Of a stretch of DNA of 28,728 nt, positions 6,936 to 15,029 are shown in pieces. Under the pieces are notes generated by a model. It made no database searches and was not told the origin of the DNA. It saw only the letters and a list, made by a program, of their open reading frames with translations. Each line of letters begins with the position of its first letter. Positions within the stretch are counted from its first letter, which is position 1. Location of the stretch: assembly GCA_023436225.1 (NCBI GenBank), contig JAEZKA010000096.1:1-28728 (forward strand), in the 5' to 3' direction. The stretch comes from Bacillota bacterium (GTDB lineage Bacteria > Bacillota > Clostridia > Lachnospirales > Lachnospiraceae). A program made the translations under genes and the position numbers.

Positions 6936-8267
6936 TTAACGATCAATGGGAAGAGCTGCCGTTGTATCACTATTCGATAAACCGTCTATCGGTGTCGGAG
7001 TCGGGGTTAAAGTAGGTGTAGGTGTCGGAGTCACACTTAGGGGAGGAGTCACACTTGGAGCTGTAGTCTCATCGCCAGGTTCCTGATTGTCTGGTTCGTC
7101 TGCCTCTTCTTCTTGATCAGTATCCTCATCCGGCTCCTGCATATCATCGGTATTATCCTCAGAGGAATTATCCGTCGGTGTATCAGTAGCATCGTCTTCC
7201 GGTAATGTCTGTTCCTCTGTATCAGTTTCATCCTCCATACCCTCTTCGCCTGTCTCTTCCGCAGGAAGGTCACTCTCGATTTCTTCACTGATAACATTTC
7301 CGTTCTCATCAACAAGAATGTCATCTCCATCAGTTGGGATTTCGGTTACTATCGGAGGAACGTAATTTATCATATCGGCATAGAGCGCCTCGAAATCAAA
7401 GCCCGGACTGGGTGCATAGTTATAATATTCATCCAGAGTCATATCATTGTCATGAAGATAAGCAGCAAGGTCTTTTCCTACATAGCGAATGTGCCAGGGC
7501 TCAAAAGCATAGCCGGTAATCGCTTCGCTACCTTCGGGGTAGCGGATTATGTAGCCGTAATTATGTGCGTTTTTAGCTAACCAAAGGCCCTCCTGTGAGG
7601 AGGCAAAATTAGAAGATAATTTGAAATTAAGTGACTTTGCAGAGACATCAATTGCTAAGCCGGTCTGATGCTCACTAGTACCTGGAACAGCACTATATCG
7701 AAGGGTGTATTTTTTACCTTTTTTAACTATGTTATTTGTAAATATTTTGTATTGGCGTTCATAGGAGCGAAAACCGGAAATTCCATATAAGATAATTCCA
7801 TCGTCCTTTGCTGCTTCGAATAGCTTCTCTAGGGCATCGGCTGCTTCGGGACGCATTAGAGTTCTCTCATCATAGGTAATCAGGTTAAAAAGCACATCTG
7901 GTGTAACCAAATTCTCGGGTCTGTAGCTTTTTGGTAAAGCATATTCTTTATTTACAAATACAGTAATACTGGATGGATCTAGGTCCATCTCGGTTGCCGG
8001 AACAAAGGGCTCTTCTTGTGTTGTATCATAGGAATTGATGTCATTCTCCTTGTTGCTGTCAATCGGAACAGGAGGAATATATGTATAGCCATTATTATCA
8101 GTAGAGCCATCTTCGCCGGTATACGATGCTTCTTCAAAAGCGTGAATGATATTAACGCTCTTAAAGCTTGTCCCATCAGCTTGTGTTACTTTAAGAAAGA
8201 CAACTCCGCTGATGATTGTTAGTACGGCAACAGATGTTATAATAATGACTTGTTTCTTCTTATTCAA
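6936..8267 (-). CDS. VanY-type D-alanyl-D-alanine carboxypeptidase, membrane-anchored
   Basis: Zinc peptidase of the VanY/DacY (M15B) family that trims D-Ala from peptidoglycan stem peptides; extracytoplasmic. It has an N-terminal membrane segment (about residues 8-26), a polar linker, then the catalytic domain (about 110-270). This carries GISGFRSYERQ, the first zinc motif SEHQTGLAIDV (His200, Asp207) and the second EPWHIRYVG (Glu256, His259). A tail of about 135 residues follows, extremely acidic, then a Pro/Thr tract and a short terminal segment. The start is TTG at 8267: AAAGGAG lies eight bases before it, while the nearby ATG is out of frame and opens only a two-codon ORF. A structured leader with a terminator-like hairpin precedes it. 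It may be co-transcribed with the acyltransferase gene downstream. Confidence 0.92.
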   Translation of the reverse strand: MNKKKQVIIITSVAVLTIISGVVFLKVTQADGTSFKSVNIIHAFEEASYTGEDGSTDNNGYTYIPPVPIDSNKENDINSYDTTQEEPFVPATEMDLDPSSITVFVNKEYALPKSYRPENLVTPDVLFNLITYDERTLMRPEAADALEKLFEAAKDDGIILYGISGFRSYERQYKIFTNNIVKKGKKYTLRYSAVPGTSEHQTGLAIDVSAKSLNFKLSSNFASSQEGLWLAKNAHNYGYIIRYPEGSEAITGYAFEPWHIRYVGKDLAAYLHDNDMTLDEYYNYAPSPGFDFEALYADMINYVPPIVTEIPTDGDDILVDENGNVISEEIESDLPAEETGEEGMEDETDTEEQTLPEDDATDTPTDNSSEDNTDDMQEPDEDTDQEEEADEPDNQEPGDETTAPSVTPPLSVTPTPTPTLTPTPTPIDGLSNSDTTAALPIDR

Positions 8268-8285
8268 AACATTTACTCCTTTCGT

Positions 8286-8406
8286 AAAAAGCGGAGTAGC
8301 GACAGCTAAAACACCGCGTTAGGGTGGTAATCTGACCAAAGATGCCTACCCTTTGTATTAGTTCGTGCCAATTGCTTTACTACACTCGGATGACTCAGGC
8401 ACAAAC
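8286..8406 (-). promoter_or_regulatory. Structured leader of the carboxypeptidase gene, candidate attenuator or riboswitch
   Basis: Three minus-strand RNA stems follow one another. The first is GTTTGTGCC (8406-8398) with GGCACGAAC (8369-8361), one G.U. The second is AGGGT-GG (8352-8345, one bulge) with CCACCCT (8327-8321). The third is a terminator-like hairpin, GCGG (8317-8314) with CCGC (8294-8291), inner TAGC/GCTA, then TTTTT (8290-8286). The CACC inside stem 2 can alternatively pair with the GGTG at the start of the terminator, so the two states exclude each other. The ribosome binding site follows directly. I do not recognise the aptamer class. Confidence 0.5.
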
Positions 8407-8421
8407 TTTAAAGTGTTAGAA

Positions 8422-8457
8422 TTAATTGAAAAATCTCTGATTTTTCAATTAAGTATA
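8422..8457 (-). promoter_or_regulatory. Extended -10 promoter and start-site inverted repeat of the carboxypeptidase gene
   Basis: On the minus strand TGG-TATACT (-10 at 8457-8452) is an extended -10; the -35 is weak. Immediately after it lies a perfect 14-bp inverted repeat with a 3-base loop (8422-8435 and 8439-8452), so the predicted transcript would start within it. It may be an operator or a 5' hairpin, and may also help end the pncB transcript coming from 8521. Confidence 0.5.
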
Positions 8458-8520
8458 CCATAATGAACTAGAAAATACAGCATAATACGAAGAAATTTGA
8501 ACGTAAATTATGGCAAAAGT

Positions 8521-9978
8521 TTAATTTTTTGTACTTTCGGTTAGGCTGTCAAGGAGTTCTGTTTTCATTCGGTATAACTTTACGGAAAGATCGACATAAA
8601 CGATATGAGGATTTATGAGACGTCTTGCCTCATCCCATAAGGTATCCTGTTCTTTCAAGCAATAATCACGGATATCCATAACAGAAGGTGAGGTATAAAC
8701 ACATTTTCCTTCTATAAATACAGGTACAAGAAGCTCACGTAATATATAAGTGTTTGGATCCAGATAGGTCTTCTTCCAGGTCGCTATCGGATCAAATAGT
8801 AAAAGTCTCTCATTCTCGGAGAACTCTTCATCAGCGAGAGTAATCAGGTCAGCCTTCAGCTTACCGCTCTCCTTCTCGTATATACGAATGATTTTCTTAT
8901 TACCAGGATTCGTGATTTTCCACTGATTTTCGGATAATTTTATCTTAGGAATGAACTTTCCTTCTTTCTTAATTGCGGCGAGCTTATAGACACCACCAAA
9001 GGAAGGGCAATCTCTGGAGGTGATTAATTTAGTACCAACACCCCAGGAATCAATCTTAGCACCCTGCGTCTTCAGAGAGTCGATCAGATATTCATCCAAA
9101 TCACTGGAGGCAGTGATCTTAGCATTAGGAAAACCAGCTGCATCAAGCATCTTTCTTGCTTTTTTAGAGAGATATGCTAAGTCACCGCTATCGAGACGTA
9201 TTCCGTATTTTTCAGGCATCCGACCTGCAGCACGAAGCTCTTCGAATACTTTGATTGCATTGGGCACACCGCTGCGAAGTGTGTCATAGGTATCTACCAA
9301 AAGGGTGGTATTACGGGGATATAGCTCAGCATATTTTCGGAAAGCAGAAAGCTCATCATCAAAGCTCATGATCCAGCTATGAGCATGGGTTCCAAGAGCG
9401 GGAAGGTCATATAGCTTTGCTGATAATACGTTGCTGGTACCGTTACATCCACCAATTACAGCTGCTCTGGCTCCGAGCGTCCCTGCATCAGGGCCCTGTG
9501 CCCGGCGTAAACCAAATTCCATAACCGGCTGACCGCCTGCAGCATAAACTACGCGGGAAGCTTTGGTAGCAATCAGACTTTGATGATTGATGATATTAAG
9601 CAGAGCGGTCTCAATCAGCTGTGCTTCCATGATTGGAGCAATAACTTTAACCAGAGGCTCCATGGGAAACACCACCGTACCCTCCGGAATAGCGTAAATA
9701 TCTCCGGTAAAATGAAATCCTTTTAGATAGGATAGGAAGTCCTCGCTAAAGGTGTCCAGGGTTCTCAAATATTCAATATCTTCTTCCGTAAAGCTTAAGG
9801 CCTTAATATATTCTATCACCTGCTCTAAGCCGGCGCAGATTGCGTAACCACTTCCACTTGGGTTTTCACGGTAAAACACATCAAAAATTACCGTTTCATT
9901 ATTGTTGTTACTATAATAACCCTGCATCATGGTAAGTTCATAAAAGTCTGTTAATAATGTTAAATTCTGTTTGCTCAT
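8521..9978 (-). CDS. pncB: Nicotinate phosphoribosyltransferase
   Basis: NAD salvage enzyme that joins nicotinate and PRPP to make nicotinate mononucleotide; cytosolic, 485 residues. It follows the longer Gram-positive form of the family. Visible blocks are the N-terminal LLTDFYELTMMQGYY, the substrate-loop EFGLRRAQGPDAG, GTHAHSWIMSF with the conserved histidines, LLVDTYDTLRSG, GIRLDSGDLAYLS and SWGVGTKLITS. The ATG start at 9978 has GGAGGG four bases upstream. It has its own promoter, diverging from the ileS promoter. Downstream on the same strand are 253 bases and then the carboxypeptidase gene. Confidence 0.97.
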   Translation of the reverse strand: MSKQNLTLLTDFYELTMMQGYYSNNNNETVIFDVFYRENPSGSGYAICAGLEQVIEYIKALSFTEEDIEYLRTLDTFSEDFLSYLKGFHFTGDIYAIPEGTVVFPMEPLVKVIAPIMEAQLIETALLNIINHQSLIATKASRVVYAAGGQPVMEFGLRRAQGPDAGTLGARAAVIGGCNGTSNVLSAKLYDLPALGTHAHSWIMSFDDELSAFRKYAELYPRNTTLLVDTYDTLRSGVPNAIKVFEELRAAGRMPEKYGIRLDSGDLAYLSKKARKMLDAAGFPNAKITASSDLDEYLIDSLKTQGAKIDSWGVGTKLITSRDCPSFGGVYKLAAIKKEGKFIPKIKLSENQWKITNPGNKKIIRIYEKESGKLKADLITLADEEFSENERLLLFDPIATWKKTYLDPNTYILRELLVPVFIEGKCVYTSPSVMDIRDYCLKEQDTLWDEARRLINPHIVYVDLSVKLYRMKTELLDSLTESTKN

Positions 9979-10034
9979 ATTCCCTCCATCTCGCTACATT
10001 AAACAGCCAAGGTATAACCGACATATCATAACAA

Positions 10035-10063
10035 AACATATACCAGAATCTGCAATAAGTCAA
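10035..10063 (-). promoter_or_regulatory. Sigma-A-like promoter for pncB
   Basis: Minus strand TTGACT (10063-10058), 17-base spacer, TATGTT (10040-10035). About 55 bases upstream of the pncB start, and back-to-back with the ileS promoter. Confidence 0.5.
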
Positions 10064-10105
10064 GCATGCAATCTGATGTAATTGTGTTTTCGCTATGGAA
10101 ATCTA

Positions 10106-10134
10106 TTGACAATGGAAGACTTTTATACTATCAT
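10106..10134 (+). promoter_or_regulatory. Sigma-A promoter for the ileS T-box transcript
   Basis: Consensus TTGACA (10106-10111), 17-base spacer, TATCAT (10129-10134). Transcription would begin near 10141, just ahead of the T-box stem I. Confidence 0.75.
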
Positions 10135-10151
10135 TAACAAAAATGTATAAA

Positions 10152-10425
10152 TACGTTGACGGAGAGAGTAAGCATAATGTGAACGTTTCAGCGAGCTGGG
10201 GATAGTGGAAGCCCGGTATAGTAGCATATGACTGAAAATCACTCCCTAGTTGCAAGACCCAAAGGCGGTAGATACCATCCAAGTAGGTCGCGCCGGTATC
10301 TACCGTTATATAGATAATGTATATCCACGATAAGCAGATTAATTTATGGTAAAGCTGCAGATTTTGAGTTCAATCCGCTTAATAATGTAGGAGTACGTGA
10401 AACAGGTGGTATAATGAAAGCATAT
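10152..10425 (+). promoter_or_regulatory. T-box leader of ileS, isoleucine specifier
   Basis: tRNA-sensing leader. Stem I starts with the GGAGAGAGTAAG K-turn/AG-bulge region (10161-10172), has a distal GAGCTGGGGATAGTGGAAGCCC element, and closes with ACTCC (10241-10245). The specifier loop reads GAAAATCAC with the codon ATC (10238-10240), matching tRNA-Ile(GAU). A strong 11-bp stem follows (10266-10276 with 10295-10305). The T-box bulge has TGGT (10407-10410), fitting tRNA ending in ACCA. The usual ACCGCG after TGGN is absent: the sequence continues ATAATG, which makes a short AUG/CAU hairpin. Uncharged tRNA-Ile should favour readthrough into ileS. Confidence 0.88.
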
Positions 10426-10458
10426 AGCTCTCATCCTATTTCGGATGAGAGCTTTTTT
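10426..10458 (+). terminator. T-box leader terminator
   Basis: AGCTCTCATCC (10426-10436) pairs perfectly with GGATGAGAGCT (10443-10453), loop of six bases, followed by a T run to 10458. This is the regulated terminator of the ileS leader. Between it and ileS there is only a 7-bp hairpin (GTGATAC 10528-10534 with GTATCAC 10547-10553). Confidence 0.92.
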
Positions 10459-10603
10459 AATTCATAGGAAATTGCTTCCTAAGAATTAAAAGCTTGGGCG
10501 CGTAAGTGTCAGTATGTTTATGAATTAGTGATACAAAATATAGTTAGTATCACGCTTTCGCTGGAATGATAGTAAATATAATATTTTATTAGGAGGAATT
10601 AAC

Positions 10604-13600
10604 ATGTACGATAAGGTGTCTACGGATTTAAACTTTGTCGACCGCGAGAAAAAGGTATTAAAGTTCTGGCAGGATAACAATATATTCGAAGCCAGTATTG
10701 AAGAGCGTAAGGAAGGCGAGACCTATACCTTCTACGACGGACCACCGACGGCGAATGGAAAGCCTCACATTGGTCACGTGCTGACAAGAGTTATTAAGGA
10801 TATGATACCGCGTTACAGAACGATGAAGGGCTATAAGGTTCTTCGTAAAGCAGGCTGGGATACGCACGGACTTCCTGTAGAGCTTGAGGTAGAGAAGAAG
10901 TTAGGAATCGACGGTAAGGAGCAGATCGAGCAATACGGTCTGGAGCCCTTCTTACAGGAATGCAAGGAAAGTGTATGGAAATACAAAGGCATGTGGGAGG
11001 ACTTCTCTGGAACCGTTGGCTTTTGGGCTGATATGGAGGATCCTTACGTAACCTATCACAATGATTATATTGAGTCTGAGTGGTGGTCCTTAAAGCAGAT
11101 CTGGGATAAGGGATTACTCTATAAGGGCTTTAAAATTGTTCCTTACTGCCCTAGATGCGGTACCCCTCTCTCCAGCCATGAGGTTGCTCAGGGATACAAG
11201 GATGTTAAGGAAAAATCAGTTATTGCAAAGTTCCGTGTCAAAGGAACCAAGGATGAATATATCCTAGCGTGGACAACAACTCCTTGGACCCTTCCCTCTA
11301 ACGTGGCACTATGCGTGAACCCGAGCGAGACTTATGTAAAGGTTAAGGTTAGTGTAGATGCAAAGGGCAATGTACTTAAGAAGGACGGAAGCTGCTCCTG
11401 TGGTCACGATCACGGACATGAGCATGAGGCTGCAGTAGCGGTAGGTACCGAGCATTATATCCTGGCAGAGGCATTATTAAATATTCTGGAGGGTGATTAT
11501 GAGGTTGAAGAGACCTATGTTGGTAAGGACCTGGAGTACAAGGAATATGAGCCTCTATTTGACTATGCCAAATTAGATAAGAAGGGACACTTTGTTACCT
11601 GCGATAATTATGTAACCTTATCCGATGGTACCGGTGTCGTTCATATTGCTCCTGCCTTCGGTGAAGATGACAACCGAGTAGGAAAGTTATATGATCTTCC
11701 CTTTGTACAATTGATTGATGGTAAGGGTGAGTTTAAACCCGAAGCAACTGATTTTGCAGGAATGTTCTGTAAGAAGGCTGACGAACCGATCATGAAGATG
11801 CTCGCAGAGAAGGGCTTATTGTTCAAGGTTCTGAAGTTTGAGCATAGCTATCCCTTCTGCTGGCGTTGTGATACTCCGCTCATCTACTATGCAAGAGAAT
11901 CCTGGTTTATTAAGATGACTGCAGTAAAGGATGAATTAATTGCAAACAATAATACCATTAACTGGATGCCGGAAAGCATCGGTCAGGGACGCTTTGGTGA
12001 TTGGCTGAAGAATGTACAGGATTGGGGTCTCTCTCGTGACCGTTATTGGGGCACACCGCTTCCAATCTGGGAGTGTGAGGACGGACACCGCCACTGCATA
12101 GGCAGTATCGAGGAATTGAAAGCAATGTCTGATAATTGTCCGGACGACATTGAGCTCCATAGACCATTTATTGATGCGGTTACGATCAAATGTCCGGAAT
12201 GCGGTAAACAGATGACACGCGTTAAACCGGTAATCGACTGCTGGTATGACTCCGGATCCATGCCCTTCGCACAGTGGCATTATCCATTTGAGAATAAAGA
12301 GGTATTTGATGATAATTTCCCGGCGGACTTCATCAGTGAGGCGGTTGATCAGACAAGAGGCTGGTTCTATTCCCTGTTAGCGATCTCTACATTGATCTTT
12401 GGCAAAGCACCGTTTAAGAATGTTATTGTACTCGGGCATGTACAGGACGAGAACGGACAGAAAATGTCTAAATCCAAGGGCAATGCGGTGGATCCCTTTG
12501 ATGCACTGAACCAGCATGGTGCAGACGCTATCCGCTGGTATTTCTATATTAATTCCGCTTTGTGGCTTCCAAACCGCTTCCATCACGGTGCAGTAACGGA
12601 AGGACAGAGAAAGTTCATGGGAACTCTGTGGAATACCTATGCATTCTTTGTGCTTTATGCGAATATTGATCAATTTGATGCAACAAAGTATAAGTTAGAA
12701 TATGATAAGCTCCCTGTTATGGATAAATGGCTCCTGTCCAGATTGAATACTCTGGTGAAGTCGGTAGATGAGCATCTGGATAACTATCGTATTACAGAGG
12801 GTGCAAGAATTTTGGCTGATTTTATCGATGAGCTTTCTAATTGGTATGTAAGAAGAAGCAGAGAGCGTTTCTGGACGAAGGAAATGCCTCAGGATAAGAT
12901 CAATGCGTATATGACATTATATACCACATTAGTAACTGTATCCAAACTAGCGGCACCGTTTATTCCGTTTATGACAGAGGATATCTATCAGAATCTTGTG
13001 GTTAATATTGATAAGGATGCACCGAAGAGTATTCATTTATGTGACTATCCGGAATGTAATGAAGCCTTTATTGACACTGATCTGGAAGCCAATATGGAAG
13101 AGGTATTAGAGGTAGTAGTTCTTGGTCGTGCCTGCCGTAATGCAGCAAATATCAAGAACCGTCAGCCCATCGGTAAGATGTATGTGAAGGCAGATGCAGA
13201 GCTGTCCGAATTCTATACCGCAATCATTGCAGAAGAATTAAATGTGAAAGAGGTTGTGTTCACAGATGATGTACGTGACTTTACCTCCTATAGCTTTAAG
13301 CCTCAGTTAAAGACTCTGGGACCGAAGTTCGGAAAGCAGATCGGTACTATTCGTACCATTCTATCGGAATTAAACGGAAATGCGGCAATGGACGAGATCA
13401 ATGCGACCGGCAAGCTAAAGATTAACCTTGAGGGTACAGAAGCCGTTCTTGAAAAGGATGATTTATTAATCGAAGCGGCACAGACGGAAGGCTTTATCTC
13501 TGACTCGGATCATGGAATTACGGTTGTGCTTGATACCAACCTGACCGCAGAGCTGATTGAAGAGGGCTTTGTCAACGAGATTATCAGTAAAATTCAGACG

Positions 13601-13810
13601 ATGCGTAAGGAGGCTAACTTTGAGGTTATGGATCATATCCGTGTATCTCAGAGTGGAAATGATAAAATCAAAGAAATCATCCTACGTAATGAAGACGAGA
13701 TTAAGTCTCAGGTTCTTGCTAAGGAAATCATCTTTGGTAATACTCAAGGCTTTGCGAAGAATTGGAACTTAAATGGTGAGGATGTTACCCTTGGTGTTGA
13801 GAAGCTGTAG
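10604..13810 (+). CDS. ileS: Isoleucyl-tRNA synthetase, long (eukaryote-like) type
   Basis: Class Ia aminoacyl-tRNA synthetase charging tRNA-Ile. Its 1068 residues are longer than the about 920 of the Bacillus type and fit the longer eukaryote-like clade found in many Clostridia. Motifs: PPTANGKPHIGH with HIGH at residues 55-58, GWDTHGLPVELEVEKKLG, the editing-domain WTTTPWTLPSNVAL and GTGVVHIAPAFGEDD, Cys pairs CPRCG and CPECG, and KMSKS at 620-624. The C-terminal anticodon-binding region follows. A Cys/His cluster (CSCGHDHGHEH, residues 264-274) sits inside the editing domain. The start is set by TTAGGAGG just upstream. Expression is controlled by the T-box leader. Confidence 0.98.
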   Translation: MYDKVSTDLNFVDREKKVLKFWQDNNIFEASIEERKEGETYTFYDGPPTANGKPHIGHVLTRVIKDMIPRYRTMKGYKVLRKAGWDTHGLPVELEVEKKLGIDGKEQIEQYGLEPFLQECKESVWKYKGMWEDFSGTVGFWADMEDPYVTYHNDYIESEWWSLKQIWDKGLLYKGFKIVPYCPRCGTPLSSHEVAQGYKDVKEKSVIAKFRVKGTKDEYILAWTTTPWTLPSNVALCVNPSETYVKVKVSVDAKGNVLKKDGSCSCGHDHGHEHEAAVAVGTEHYILAEALLNILEGDYEVEETYVGKDLEYKEYEPLFDYAKLDKKGHFVTCDNYVTLSDGTGVVHIAPAFGEDDNRVGKLYDLPFVQLIDGKGEFKPEATDFAGMFCKKADEPIMKMLAEKGLLFKVLKFEHSYPFCWRCDTPLIYYARESWFIKMTAVKDELIANNNTINWMPESIGQGRFGDWLKNVQDWGLSRDRYWGTPLPIWECEDGHRHCIGSIEELKAMSDNCPDDIELHRPFIDAVTIKCPECGKQMTRVKPVIDCWYDSGSMPFAQWHYPFENKEVFDDNFPADFISEAVDQTRGWFYSLLAISTLIFGKAPFKNVIVLGHVQDENGQKMSKSKGNAVDPFDALNQHGADAIRWYFYINSALWLPNRFHHGAVTEGQRKFMGTLWNTYAFFVLYANIDQFDATKYKLEYDKLPVMDKWLLSRLNTLVKSVDEHLDNYRITEGARILADFIDELSNWYVRRSRERFWTKEMPQDKINAYMTLYTTLVTVSKLAAPFIPFMTEDIYQNLVVNIDKDAPKSIHLCDYPECNEAFIDTDLEANMEEVLEVVVLGRACRNAANIKNRQPIGKMYVKADAELSEFYTAIIAEELNVKEVVFTDDVRDFTSYSFKPQLKTLGPKFGKQIGTIRTILSELNGNAAMDEINATGKLKINLEGTEAVLEKDDLLIEAAQTEGFISDSDHGITVVLDTNLTAELIEEGFVNEIISKIQTMRKEANFEVMDHIRVSQSGNDKIKEIILRNEDEIKSQVLAKEIIFGNTQGFAKNWNLNGEDVTLGVEKL

Positions 13811-14085
13811 AGTAGTATCTTATTTCAGTATTTAATTTAATAATGATAGAAAAAGGTCCCTGTGATTTTACAATTTTGGTGGGTAATATAAACCAAGGTG
13901 TATATCCGGGGACTTTCTTCACAATATATTCATTATTCGGTAATAGAATGAACACATTTATCACCTATAATAAGAATATAGAATTCATAAAGAAGCCACG
14001 ATTGCAAAAGCGGTTACTGGCTTCGACTAATAACAAGTAAAATTAATATAGATTTTTTTCATAATTTTCCCCTCCCTTTTTGAAG

Positions 14086-14112
14086 AAGCCGGCTGATAGC
14101 AGCTGGCTTTTC
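14086..14112 (+). terminator. Intrinsic terminator downstream of ileS
   Basis: AGCCGGCTG (14087-14095) pairs with CAGCTGGCT (14100-14108), with one G.U and an ATAG loop, followed by TTTTCCTC. It lies about 275 bases after the ileS stop. The stretch 13811-14085 has no gene or structure I can support. Confidence 0.75.
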
Positions 14113-14211
14113 CTCTTTGAGGATTATGGAACGAACTCATTATCAACTTCGAATGGGATGAGAAAGATGGCTGTGAAGTAAATATATGGGAATGTGATGT
14201 GGTATAAAGTC

Positions 14212-14240
14212 TTTACATTCTACGTTACGTATACTATAAT
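14212..14240 (+). promoter_or_regulatory. Sigma-A promoter for darA
   Basis: TTTACA (14212-14217), 17-base spacer, perfect TATAAT (14235-14240). It predicts a long 5' UTR of about 170 bases before the darA start. Confidence 0.75.
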
Positions 14241-14294
14241 TAAGGTAGAAGCAGAACATATAAGTTAACAAATGTAATTGTAAACCTAGAAACA

Positions 14295-14361
14295 TTTCGT
14301 TAGAACGAAAATTAGAATATATGAATAAGGAAAGACATCTGGTTTGGCAATCCTTATTCAT
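14295..14361 (+). promoter_or_regulatory. Two hairpins in the darA 5' UTR
   Basis: The first is TTTCGT (14295-14300) with ACGAAA (14305-14310), a 4-base loop. The second is a perfect 11-bp stem, ATGAATAAGGA (14321-14331) with TCCTTATTCAT (14351-14361), loop of 19 bases. No T run follows either, so they look like mRNA leader structure rather than terminators. Function is unknown. Confidence 0.55.
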
Positions 14362-14415
14362 GACAATGGAAAGTTTGCGATGCGAGCTTTTTATCGTAAG
14401 AAAGGATGGGATTCT

Positions 14416-14733
14416 ATGAAATTAATCTATGTAATTGTTCGTAATGTGGACAGCAGTTATGTAACGGAGGCATTGAACAAATCAGGCTTCTATGTTACTA
14501 AGCTTGCATCTACCGGCGGCTTCTTGCGTGAGGGTAATACAACATTGATGATCGGAACCGATGAAGATAAGGTGGATCGTGTGATAGAGATTGTAAAGAA
14601 GGAATGCGGACCAAGACAGCAGATCATATCTAATCCGGTTGGAGCGATAGAATACGCTTCGATGAATGTGGTAGTGAATGTTGGAGGAGCGACCATATTC
14701 GTCATGGACGTTGACCGGTACGAAAAGATATAA
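14416..14733 (+). CDS. darA: Cyclic-di-AMP receptor, PII-like (DarA/PstA family)
   Basis: Small cytosolic PII-like signal protein that binds c-di-AMP as a trimer; partners in the cell are not settled. The 105 residues align well from memory with Bacillus DarA (YaaQ): N-terminal MKLIYVIVRNVD, then VTKLASTGGFLREGNTTLMIG, whose GGFL and GNTT segments line the ligand pocket, and the C-terminal VEVGGATVFV equivalent, here VVNVGGATIFVMDV. The B-loop between them is short. The frame is open upstream to 14344, but AAAGGATGGG directly precedes the ATG at 14416, and homology begins there. It has its own promoter, structured UTR and terminator, so it is monocistronic. Confidence 0.94.
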   Translation: MKLIYVIVRNVDSSYVTEALNKSGFYVTKLASTGGFLREGNTTLMIGTDEDKVDRVIEIVKKECGPRQQIISNPVGAIEYASMNVVVNVGGATIFVMDVDRYEKI

Positions 14734-14802
14734 AATCTGGTATTATTCCTGATGTAATTTGTAATAATAAACATATGATTTCATTCTAATTAGAGCATAT
14801 CG

Positions 14803-14836
14803 CCTCCGGGATAATTCATACCCGGAGGTTCTTTTT
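14803..14836 (+). terminator. Intrinsic terminator of darA
   Basis: CCTCCGGG (14803-14810) pairs with CCCGGAGG (14821-14828), ten-base loop, then TTCTTTTT. A clear rho-independent terminator 70 bases past darA. Confidence 0.93.
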
Positions 14837-15029
14837 GAATTACGTGATGGAACAGCTTATGAAACATTTGGAATCCTGGCATATACTCCAAATGAAAAGC
14901 ATGAATTATTTGTGAAAAAATGTTTTCTACTTTCTTTTTCTTCGAAAATATGATATAACGGAATATAGTACTGCAAAATATACTTCGGAAAGGGTACTTC
15001 ACTTACCGATTTGTAAAAAGGAAAGGATT

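Noticed and set aside
8312..8330. Plus-strand AGGGTGGTAA resembling a T-box motif
   Set aside because: The ACCGCG continuation is missing and no gene follows on the plus strand. The bases are better explained as the minus-strand leader stem.
8286..8406. c-di-AMP (ydaO) riboswitch before the carboxypeptidase
   Set aside because: Tempting because ydaO switches often control wall enzymes, but the GGGGAACC and CCGACAGCTAAC blocks are not found in the right strand and order.
11936..12280. Antisense open frames inside ileS
   Set aside because: Shadows of a highly biased essential gene; no start signals or family motifs.
13843..14040. Possible 65-codon gene downstream of ileS
   Set aside because: No ribosome binding site, no recognisable motif, and it lies within the ileS 3' region ahead of its terminator.
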